A stretch of DNA of 64,000 nucleotides from contig NZ_CAMPOV010000001.1 of assembly GCF_946892675.1 (NCBI RefSeq), positions 2,206,033-2,270,032 on the forward strand. Direction: 5' to 3'. The stretch is from Arthrobacter sp. Marseille-P9274 (GTDB lineage Bacteria; Actinomycetota; Actinomycetes; Actinomycetales; Micrococcaceae). Of the stretch, positions 46,450-53,800 are shown one piece after another. Both the position numbers and the translations under genes were made by a program. Numbering within the stretch: position 1 is the first letter of the stretch; each line of letters begins with the position of its first letter. The notes under the pieces are model-generated. The model had not been told where the DNA came from and did no database searches. It saw nothing but the letters and a program-made list of their open reading frames with translations.

Positions 46450-47364
46450 TCAGGCGCGCCGGCGCTGCAGGACATCGTCCAGGTTGAGCCGGTTGGCGCG
46501 CTCCTCGCGGGGCGCAGCAGCCGGCAGTTCCACCTTCGGCGCGACGGCCGCCTGCTTGATCGGCGTCTTCACCGTCGGCTTTTTCTCTTCCGGCACCGGG
46601 AGCGGCTCCGGCGCCGGCCGTGCCACCTTGGCGGACTGGGTGTAAGTGGGCTTCGGAACCTCCACAGGCTGCCACGGCGTACCTGCTTCCGGTTCGGGGC
46701 GTCGGGCGGCTTCCGCCTCCACGGCGACCTTCCGGGCTTCGGCGCGCAGTTCCTCCGCCGTCAGCGGCGCCGGTGCTGCGGGTTCCTCGGCCCCTTCCGC
46801 GGCATCGAACAATACAGTCTCCCGGCGTGGAGCGGCGGGCACCTCGTCCGGAACCACGGGGCCCATCGCTTCTTCGAAGGCGCGGGACACACGTGCTTCC
46901 GCTTTGCGGCGGCGGTCCCTGCGGGCCAGCGTACGCAGGACGACGACGACGGCGGCCACCGTCAGCAGCGCAAAGCCCGGCACGCTTCCGGAGACGGCCC
47001 CGAACAGTGCCAGGCCGCCGCCGACGACCAGGGTCACGAGCGCCGCAGCTCCCAGCAGGGCCAGGGCGGTACGACCATAGCGGATCTTCAACGGCGCCGG
47101 ACCGGCCGGACGGACGGCAGCCGCAGGCGCGTGGCTGCCGCGCAGCGGCGCAGGTTGCGTGTTTCCGGTATGGGCGGTGTTTTCCATGATGATCCCCTGT
47201 GGGCCACTTCCCGTGGCGATTGCGGGCACTGGTTCAAAAGTCATTGACGGGCCGCCGGCTTCGGCGAGGCTGCCGGCGCATTGGAAACGAAGCAGGTACG
47301 GCCCTACCCAGACAAGCCAGAGCCCCACGATCGCCACAAAAATGACTGAGCTCTGAATGTCCAT
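46450..47364 (-). CDS. Membrane protein with Ala/Pro/Glu-rich tail, function unknown
   Basis: A 304-residue protein with three hydrophobic segments: an N-terminal helix (VIFVAIVGLWLVWVGPYLL, about 7-25) and a pair near 95-140 (ALALLGAAALVTLVVGGGLALF and FALLTVAAVVVVL). A basic ARRDRRRKAE stretch follows, then a long charged and Pro-rich cytoplasmic tail ending in NRLNLDDVLQRRRA. The arrangement is common in actinobacteria near galU and rimJ genes but has no function I know. The ATG at 47364 has TACGGT 6 nt upstream, so a leaderless mRNA is likely. The upstream in-frame codons to 47472 lack support. Confidence 0.78.
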   Translation of the reverse strand: MDIQSSVIFVAIVGLWLVWVGPYLLRFQCAGSLAEAGGPSMTFEPVPAIATGSGPQGIIMENTAHTGNTQPAPLRGSHAPAAAVRPAGPAPLKIRYGRTALALLGAAALVTLVVGGGLALFGAVSGSVPGFALLTVAAVVVVLRTLARRDRRRKAEARVSRAFEEAMGPVVPDEVPAAPRRETVLFDAAEGAEEPAAPAPLTAEELRAEARKVAVEAEAARRPEPEAGTPWQPVEVPKPTYTQSAKVARPAPEPLPVPEEKKPTVKTPIKQAAVAPKVELPAAAPREERANRLNLDDVLQRRRA

Positions 47365-47370
47365 TCTCAC

Positions 47371-47376
47371 ACCGTA
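47371..47376 (-). promoter_or_regulatory. Candidate -10 box for the membrane-protein gene
   Basis: TACGGT on the minus strand, 6 nt before the ATG at 47364; no Shine-Dalgarno sequence. Confidence 0.4.
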
Positions 47377-47452
47377 GGAGCCAAAACATGCCCCGCGCGG
47401 CATTGCCTCCGGTGTGTCGGCCAAACGGGTCGAAAGCGGGCAAATCAGCAGG

Positions 47453-48079
47453 TCAGCGCTGCTGGCCGCCATCGCGGAGCCAGCGGGTCAGGAGCCCTTC
47501 CGGGACCTCTTCCGTGGTCAGCGCGAAGCTGCGGTGGTCCGCCCAGGCGCCGTTGATGTGAAGGTACCTTGGCCGCAGCCCCTCGTCGCGGAAACCGAGC
47601 TTTTCCACCACCCGCAGGCTGGCCGCGTTCTCCGGCCGGATGTTGATCTCCATCCGGTGCAGCCCCAGCACGCGGAAGCAGTGGTCCGTTGCCATTGCCA
47701 CCGCCGTCGGCGCGATTCCGCGGCCCGCCGAACCCTGGTCCACCCAGTACCCGAGCGTGGCCATCATCGCCGATCCCCACACGATGCTGGAAACCGTCAA
47801 CTGCCCGACGATCACCGGCTCGCGGGCGATCCCCCGGCGCTCGGCAATCACCCAGGGCAGCGCCGTCGCAAGTTTTGCCTGCCGGTTCAGCGAACGCACC
47901 ATTTCCCCGAAACCGGGTAGCTGACCGCCCGGCTGCGGATTGGACGCCTCCCATGGAGCCAGCCAGGCGGCATTGCGCTGGCGCAGCTGCAGCCACTCCC
48001 GCTTGTCCCGGTGGTAAATGGGCCGCAGCAGCAGGTCCCCGCATTCGACCGTCGCGGGCCAGATGGCAGAACTCACCAC
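47453..48079 (-). CDS. GNAT acetyltransferase, RimJ/RimL type
   Basis: A 208-residue acetyl-CoA-dependent N-acetyltransferase. GNAT blocks: GDLLLRPIYHRDKREWLQLR at the start, GYWVDQGSAGRGIAPTAVAM with the acetyl-CoA pyrophosphate loop (QGSAGRG) and INIRPENAASLRVVEKLGFRDEG near 150-172, typical of RimJ-like enzymes. The target could be a ribosomal protein N-terminus; this is family inference. GTG start at 48079, with another GTG next to it. It follows galU by 17 nt, and this galU-rimJ order is also seen in mycobacteria. Confidence 0.88.
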   Translation of the reverse strand: MVSSAIWPATVECGDLLLRPIYHRDKREWLQLRQRNAAWLAPWEASNPQPGGQLPGFGEMVRSLNRQAKLATALPWVIAERRGIAREPVIVGQLTVSSIVWGSAMMATLGYWVDQGSAGRGIAPTAVAMATDHCFRVLGLHRMEINIRPENAASLRVVEKLGFRDEGLRPRYLHINGAWADHRSFALTTEEVPEGLLTRWLRDGGQQR

Positions 48080-48096
48080 TGCGGCACCCTGCGGCC

Positions 48097-48999
48097 CTAG
48101 GGCTGCGACCCCTCGACGAACTGCTTCAGCCAGGAGCGCAGGTCCTCGCCGATGTCCGCGCGGTCCGAGGCAATGGTGACGACGGCCTTCAGGTAGCTGA
48201 GCTTGTCGCCCGTGTCATACCGGCGGCCGCGGAAAACGACACCGTAGACCCCCCCGCCTTCTCCTTCGGATGCCGCCAGCGTCTGCAGCGCGTCGGTCAG
48301 CTGGATTTCGCCGCCGCGGCCGGGGCCGGTCTCTTCGAGGACATCATAGACCGCCGGGTGCAGCACGTAGCGGCCGATCACCGCCAGGTTGGAGGGCGCT
48401 TCCTCCGCCGAGGGCTTCTCCACCATCTTGTTGATCCGGACAAAGTCTTCGCCGTCGACCGCGGTCACGTCCGCGCAGCCGTAGGCGCTGATTTCGGACG
48501 GCTCGACTTCCAGCAGCGCGACTACCGAACCGCCGGTCTTTTCCTGCACCTCGATCATCCGGCTGAGCAACGCTTCGTTTTCGTCAATCAGGTCGTCGCC
48601 GAGCAGCACGGCGAAGGGCTCGTCGCCGACGTGCTGCCGTGAACGCAGCACGGCGTGCCCCAGCCCCTTCGGGTCGCCCTGGCGCACGTAATGGATGTCA
48701 GCCAGCTCCGAGGCTTCCCGGACGGCCGCGAGCTTGTCCAGGTCGCCCTTCGCTTCGAGCGTCTGCTCAATGAAGGGCACGCGGTCAAAGTGGTCTTCCA
48801 GGGGGCGCTTGTTGCGGCCGGTGATCATCAGGACATCGTTGATCCCGGCCCGGACGGCTTCTTCGACCACATACTGGATGGCGGGCTTGTCCACCACCGG
48901 CAGCATTTCCTTGGGCATGGCCTTGGTGGCAGGCAGGAAGCGGGTCCCGAGACCGGCGGCTGGAATGACGGCTTTACGGACAGTGCGGTGAGACTTCAT
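48097..48999 (-). CDS. galU: UTP-glucose-1-phosphate uridylyltransferase
   Basis: A 300-residue nucleotidyltransferase making UDP-glucose for glycan and envelope synthesis. The start region AVIPAAGLGTRFLPATKAMPKEMLP carries the nucleotide-binding signature, and KPAIQYVVEEAV, RQGDPKGLGHAV, VLLGDDLI (Mg-binding region) and GYDTGDK-like GRRYDTGDKLSYL follow. The ATG at 48999 has TACGCT 7 nt upstream, so a leaderless mRNA is likely; ten earlier codons are not supported. It is divergent from the 5-formyl-THF cyclo-ligase gene. Confidence 0.96.
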   Translation of the reverse strand: MKSHRTVRKAVIPAAGLGTRFLPATKAMPKEMLPVVDKPAIQYVVEEAVRAGINDVLMITGRNKRPLEDHFDRVPFIEQTLEAKGDLDKLAAVREASELADIHYVRQGDPKGLGHAVLRSRQHVGDEPFAVLLGDDLIDENEALLSRMIEVQEKTGGSVVALLEVEPSEISAYGCADVTAVDGEDFVRINKMVEKPSAEEAPSNLAVIGRYVLHPAVYDVLEETGPGRGGEIQLTDALQTLAASEGEGGGVYGVVFRGRRYDTGDKLSYLKAVVTIASDRADIGEDLRSWLKQFVEGSQP

Positions 49000-49006
49000 G
49001 AGCCTA

Positions 49007-49012
49007 AGCGTA
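49007..49012 (-). promoter_or_regulatory. Candidate -10 box for galU
   Basis: TACGCT on the minus strand, 7 nt before the ATG; no Shine-Dalgarno sequence. Confidence 0.4.
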
Positions 49013-49097
49013 CCCAAGGGCCCTGACAAAGAGCACCACTATGACGATTCCGGGGCCCGTCAGGCGCGCGTTCTCCAGGCTGTGGCAGGATCGACCC

Positions 49098-49712
49098 ATG
49101 ACCACGATGGACAAGGAAACCGCCCGCCGGCATTTCCGCGAACTGCGCCGCGGCATGACCGACCAGGAGCGGCGGGAAGCCGCCCGGGCCCTGTGCGACG
49201 TCATCATGGAGGGCCTTGCGCCATTGGGGATCGCCCCGGGCCGGACCGTCGCCGCCTACCTCTCCACCGGCCCCGAGCCCTCCACCGATCTGGTCCTCCC
49301 GGCGCTGGAAAAGGCGGGGTACAGGGTCCTCGTGCCGGTCTGCGAACCGGGTTACCAGCTCAGCTGGACGCGGTGGTACGACGGCGTGGAACTGGTCCGC
49401 AGCCCGCGGGCCTGGGTGTACGAACCGGTGGGAGAACGTCTGGCCAATAGTGTCATGGCCGACGTCGACCTGCTCCTGATCCCCGGTCTGGCCGTGGATA
49501 GCGACGGCAACCGGATGGGCCAGGGCGGCGGGTACTACGACCGGTTCCTTGCGGCCCTCGAGACCCTGCCGTCCAGGCCGCGGAAAGCCGGGGTGTTCTA
49601 TCCCCACGAAGTCGTGCCCGCCGGAACCTTCGAAGTGACGAATCTGGATGCTCCTCTCGAAGGCGCGGTTTCCACGGACAAGTGGCGGTGGTTCGGTCCG
49701 CAGACGGTGTAG
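49098..49712 (+). CDS. 5-formyltetrahydrofolate cyclo-ligase
   Basis: A 204-residue enzyme converting 5-formyl-THF to 5,10-methenyl-THF with ATP. MDKETARRHFRELRRGM at the start, VAAYLSTGPEPSTDLVLPAL near 50 and the family signature DVDLLLIPGLAVDSDGNRMGQGGGYYDRFL near 135-165, with its glycine-rich ATP loop, are intact. The ATG at 49098 is used; the ATG at 49107 is an alternative. Its stop codon (49710-49712) forms part of the -10 box of the downstream gene. The galU / cyclo-ligase / FmdB-type order matches the M. tuberculosis Rv0993-Rv0992c-Rv0991c region. Confidence 0.93.
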   Translation: MTTMDKETARRHFRELRRGMTDQERREAARALCDVIMEGLAPLGIAPGRTVAAYLSTGPEPSTDLVLPALEKAGYRVLVPVCEPGYQLSWTRWYDGVELVRSPRAWVYEPVGERLANSVMADVDLLLIPGLAVDSDGNRMGQGGGYYDRFLAALETLPSRPRKAGVFYPHEVVPAGTFEVTNLDAPLEGAVSTDKWRWFGPQTV

Positions 49713-49715
49713 AAT
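49710..49715 (+). promoter_or_regulatory. -10 box before the CIRCE element
   Basis: TAGAAT ends on the first base of the CIRCE element, so a bound repressor would cover the start of transcription. No confident -35. Confidence 0.5.
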
Positions 49716-49741
49716 TGGCACTCGGAATCTCCGAGTGCCAG
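49715..49741 (+). promoter_or_regulatory. CIRCE-type HrcA operator
   Basis: TTGGCACTC, 9-nt spacer, GAGTGCCAG. The consensus is TTAGCACTC-N9-GAGTGCTAA, so 8 and 7 of 9 positions agree, with the arms fully complementary except at the outermost base. It lies between the -10 box and a good Shine-Dalgarno sequence, where HrcA would block transcription. Confidence 0.85.
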
Positions 49742-49793
49742 CGCTGGCCGCCCGGAGCGTCCCGGACCGAGATTTTTTTCAGGAGGATTCACC

Positions 49794-50102
49794 GTGCCTA
49801 CCTATGCCTATGCGTGCAAAGACTGCGGCCATGCATTCGATATCCAGCAGTCCTTCAGCGATGACTCACTGACCGTCTGCCCGGAATGCTCGGGAACACT
49901 GCGCAAGAAGTTCAACAGCGTGGGCGTGGTCTTCAAGGGCTCCGGCTTCTACCGGACGGACTCGCGCGACGCCAAGAGCACCAGCACGGTGCCGGCCGCC
50001 TCGACCAAGAATGAAAGCGGCTCCGGCTCGGACGCTTCGTCTTCCTCGTCGACGGCTGCCAAGGCGCCGGCCTCTGCAACACCGGCGGCCGCCGCCAGCT
50101 GA
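49794..50102 (+). CDS. FmdB/Ruc-type zinc-ribbon protein (redox-regulated chaperone family)
   Basis: A 102-residue protein. The N-terminal zinc ribbon MPTYAYACKDCGHAFD...CPEC has Cys8, Cys11, Cys29 and Cys32; a conserved LRKKFNSVGVVFKGSGFYRTD segment (37-57) follows. The rest is a Ser/Ala/Thr-rich, probably disordered tail. This is the FmdB/CxxC_CxxC family layout. Its M. tuberculosis relative Rv0991c (Ruc) is a chaperone activated by oxidation and belongs to the HrcA-controlled genes. The GTG has AGGAGG 8 nt upstream. The CIRCE element just upstream and the galU/cyclo-ligase neighbours support orthology with Ruc; activity itself is inferred. Confidence 0.9.
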   Translation: MPTYAYACKDCGHAFDIQQSFSDDSLTVCPECSGTLRKKFNSVGVVFKGSGFYRTDSRDAKSTSTVPAASTKNESGSGSDASSSSSTAAKAPASATPAAAAS

Positions 50103-50206
50103 CCCCGGCGAAGCTTCCCGTTCAGCTGTTCCTCCACAGCCCCCCACAGCCGTTCCGCTTGCCCACAGGCGGGACGGCTGTCCTGTTGGCAGGCAGAACG
50201 CCCGAA

Positions 50207-50212
50207 TAATCT
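50207..50212 (+). promoter_or_regulatory. Candidate -10 box for the SAF gene
   Basis: TAATCT, 6 nt before ATG 50219; a TTGGCA lies 15 nt upstream. Suggests a leaderless mRNA. Confidence 0.4.
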
Positions 50213-50218
50213 GGCGCC

Positions 50219-50878
50219 ATGCAGCGTACTTCTCCGGCAGGAATCGCCCGTCTCTTGCGGCGCATCGTCCGCCGTCACTACCGCCTCCTCGCGGCGGCCT
50301 GTTTCTGTGCCGCCGCGGGCTTGGCCGTGCAGGCCCTGACGCCCGAGCCGGCAGCAACCGTGCCGGTGGTCATTGCGGTCACCGATCTTCCCGCAGGATC
50401 CGTCTTGGCCGAGTCCGATCTGCGTGCCGCCAGGATGCCGTCGGCCGCCGTGCCCCCCGGAGCCTCCCCCTCCGCCATGCAGCTGGCCGGGCAGCGCCTT
50501 GCCACGGCGCTGCGCGAGGGCTCCCCCGTACTGGACACGTCGGTTGTCGGCCCGGGGTTACTGGCGGGGGCGCCGCCGGGCACGGCGGCGGTTCCGGTGC
50601 GCCCGGCCGACAAGTCGACCGTCCAGCTGGTGGCTCCCGGCCAGCTGGTGGATATCGTCCTCAGCACGGGCAACGGTTACGAGGACCCGGAGGAAACACT
50701 GGTCCTGGCTGACGCCGTCCCGGTGCTGTGGAAAGCGGACACGGCCGGGACGGACGAAGGCCTGCTCGGCCCGCAGGAAAGCGACGGCCTCGTCGTGGTC
50801 GCAGCCTCGCCCTCGGAAGCCGCCGCGCTGGCCAGCGCGAGCAGCCGCGGCAAGGTCTTCCTGGTCCTGGTCGGCTAA
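50219..50878 (+). CDS. SAF-domain (CpaB-like) membrane-anchored protein
   Basis: A 219-residue protein. A basic start (RLLRRIVRRHYRL) and one helix (about 24-43) anchor it, followed by an SAF domain: VPVVIAVTDLPAGSVLAESDLRAARMPSAAVPPG (about 48-82). The second half resembles the RcpC/CpaB domain (VQLVAPGQLVDIVLSTG, about 131-150). CpaB proteins serve Flp-type pilus assembly, but no pilus genes are in this window, so the role is open. The ATG is set by TAATCT 6 nt upstream. It follows the Ruc-like gene in the same direction. Confidence 0.8.
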   Translation: MQRTSPAGIARLLRRIVRRHYRLLAAACFCAAAGLAVQALTPEPAATVPVVIAVTDLPAGSVLAESDLRAARMPSAAVPPGASPSAMQLAGQRLATALREGSPVLDTSVVGPGLLAGAPPGTAAVPVRPADKSTVQLVAPGQLVDIVLSTGNGYEDPEETLVLADAVPVLWKADTAGTDEGLLGPQESDGLVVVAASPSEAAALASASSRGKVFLVLVG

Positions 50879-50891
50879 TGCCTGCCGGAGC

Positions 50892-53800
50892 TCAGTCCCA
50901 GTGCGGCGGTCGCTGCTCCTTCAGCCAAGCGTCCCGGTCCGGCTCCCGCTCGCCCCATGAACGGGGGTCATCCTCGGCGGCCTTCGCCGGAATGGCGCGT
51001 TCCCGCAGCGCCTTCCGGGTCAGCATCTCCCGCTCCTCGGACGCTTCGTCGCTGCTTCCCTCGACCGCGTCGTCGCCGCCCTCGGCAGCACCGTCAGCAC
51101 CGTCCGCACCGTCCGCACCCTCAGCACCCTCAGCACCTTCAGCACCGTCAGCGCCCGAGGATGTAGCCTCGGGTGCCGGCTCGGCCCCGTTCCCGGGGGC
51201 CGCGGCAGCATCCTTCGCCGTCCCGTGCGAATTCGCTTCTTCGTCCCTACCGGCGGCGCCAAACGGACGCTGCGGCGCTTCGTCATCGTGCGAGGCCGCC
51301 GATGCAGTGTGGCGTCCGGCCTTGGCCTCGTCCGGTTCCCTCAGTCCCAAGTATCCTCCGATCAGCCGGGCGCACTGGTTCGGATCCGTGAAGACCTCGA
51401 TCGTCCACAGCGTCAGGGGGCGCCAGCCCAACCGTTCGAGCAACTGCGGACGGAGGCGGCTGCGCTCGCGCACGGTCATATTCAAGTATCGCTCAGTGCC
51501 GTCCGACTCGAGCGCTACGGGCAGCCCGGGATCCCGGTCGTTGGCGACGTGGTCCGGATCGGCGGCCGCGACGATGTCCAGCACACCGTGGTAGTGGTCC
51601 TTCACCCGGGCGCCATGGCTCCGAATGCGCTCCACCAGGTCTGCCACCAGCGGATCTTCGATCCCGGCCGGGAACCGCTGTTTCTGGCCGTAGCCGGGCA
51701 ACAATGCCCGGCTGATCAGCTCGAGGAAGTCGGCCGCGCCGTGGCTGAGGCGGTCTGCATCGAGGTCCTCGGGGCGGAAGCAGGTGAGCACACGCAGGTT
51801 GTGCCGCGCGCGCGTCATCGCCGTCGCGAACCGGTTCCGGCCGTCGGGCTCGGACAGCGGCCCGAAGTTGTGCACCGCACGGCCATGTGGCGTCCTGCCG
51901 TAGCCAAGGGAGAAAATGATGTCGTCGCGGACCAGGCCGGAGGCACGTTCCACCGGGACCACCCGGAAAGATTCCTCCGCCCTCTGGAAGAACTCCGCCG
52001 CGTCCGGATGGTTAGGCAGCTGGAGCCGGATCGCTTCACCGATCCGCGCGGCGTGGCGCAACGTAACGGTGACGACGGCGAGAGACCTCGCCGGCCGCAG
52101 CCGGGCATGTTCGAAGACCATGTCGACGACGCGGTTGATTTCGGCCGGGACGCTTTCGACCCCCTCATGGCCGGCCCCGGGCAGGCCCGTACCGTCCGGC
52201 AGGTACTCGACCGTCAGTCCTCCGCCGCCGGTCATCTCGGCGGCCGACGGCAGCCTGGTCAGGGAACCGCCGTAGAAGCTGTCGCTCAGGGACTCGGCGA
52301 GGGCCAGGTCCACCGCGCGGTAGGCCGTGGTCAGCGGAAGCACCGGCAGGACCCGTTCCAGCGCATGGAACGCGCTGATCAACGGCTCCGGCTGTTCCGT
52401 GGTGCCCGCCCCCTGGCGGCGGTCCACGTTGACTTCGAACCGTTCCGCGGTACCGAGCTGCCCGTCGCCGAAGGCAATGATCTGCGGCGCCCGGCAGATG
52501 GCCCCAACGGCCGACTGCAGGCTGGTCGCCTCGGCATCGAGGATGATCACGGCGTCGAACCGCTGGCCGGCGGGCAATACTGCGGGCAGCACGAGGGGCG
52601 AGGCCGCCCACACCGGCATCAAGGCCGTCAGCAGGGAGCCGGACTGGTCGTTCAGGGCCGCGAGGGTGGGTTCCCCCGACTTGAGCAGCTCGCGCAGCCG
52701 TTCGGCCGTCTTGGGCTTGCTCTTGATGGCGTCGCGCCAGTTCTGTGCAAGTTCCCAGCGCAGCCTTGCGGGACCCGAGGCGATGTGGGCATTGTCGGCC
52801 AGGCGGTAAACCGCTTCGAGCTTTCGCAGGTTGTCGCCGTCCGACATGGCCAGGTAGTCGTCGCCGCTGATCATGGCTTCCAGGGCGGACTGCCACCAGG
52901 CCAGATCCAGCTCCGATCCCACGCCGGCCGCACCAACCTCGCGTTCGGCCAGGTCATCGAGCAGCTCGCCGAGCCCCTGCTCACGCATCTGCTCAAGCAG
53001 CAGCGTCCGTTCAGGCAGATGCACCAGCGTCTCGCGGTCCGCCGCCAGCGACTCGAGGTGGCTGGCGAGTTCGCCCAGTTCCAGGTCCATCAGCCTGGCG
53101 CCCTCCGCCGGCTCGGCCAGGACGGAGCCGAGCTTGCCGAGCCGCTGGCGCACGTCGAGGTAGAAGCCGTTCAGTTCGGCCAGTCCCGAGGGCACGGACG
53201 GATGGCGCTGCGTGGTCGCGTAGTCGGTCCACTGCGTCCGCTGTTCCTGGACCTCGATCAGGGATTCGTGGAGATCGGCGATATGGACGCCCGGCCGCAC
53301 GTATTCCTTGGCCACCCGGCGAAGCCTGGAGCGGGTCATCGAGCTCATCTCGATGCCGCGTTCCCGCCTCCAGCCGGAGGATGCCGTCGCCGAGATCAGG
53401 TCCGTGACCGGCCGGTCGAAAATATCCGGAGTGAACTTGTCCAGGCTGCTGCGGACGGAGACCAGCAGCAGCAGCTGCTCGCCCCATTCGCGGAAGGTCA
53501 CGCCGAGGGCGATCTTGGAATGCTCGGCCGCGCGCTCCATCTGGCTGCGAAGCTCCGGCAGGTCGCGGGCGAGGCTGGCCGCCAGCTCGTGGGCGTCCTC
53601 GGTTTCTTTCCTGTTGTGCAGCTTCGCACCGAACCACGGGCTCGTCGTGGACGCCTTGCTGAAGCTGCCCAGTTCGGCTGCGCGGTGCAGCCGCCCCGTC
53701 AGCTCGGCGCGGTCCGTGATGCTGTCCAGCACGGAGCGCTTCAGCCGCACCGTGGTGGCGGGAGCCGGATCGAGGGAGGTCAGCTTGGCGAGCGACTGCA

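Noticed and set aside
51088-51150. CRISPR-like or regulatory tandem array
   Set aside because: The unit is 9 bp without spacers, lies inside a coding frame and keeps the frame; it is a protein repeat.
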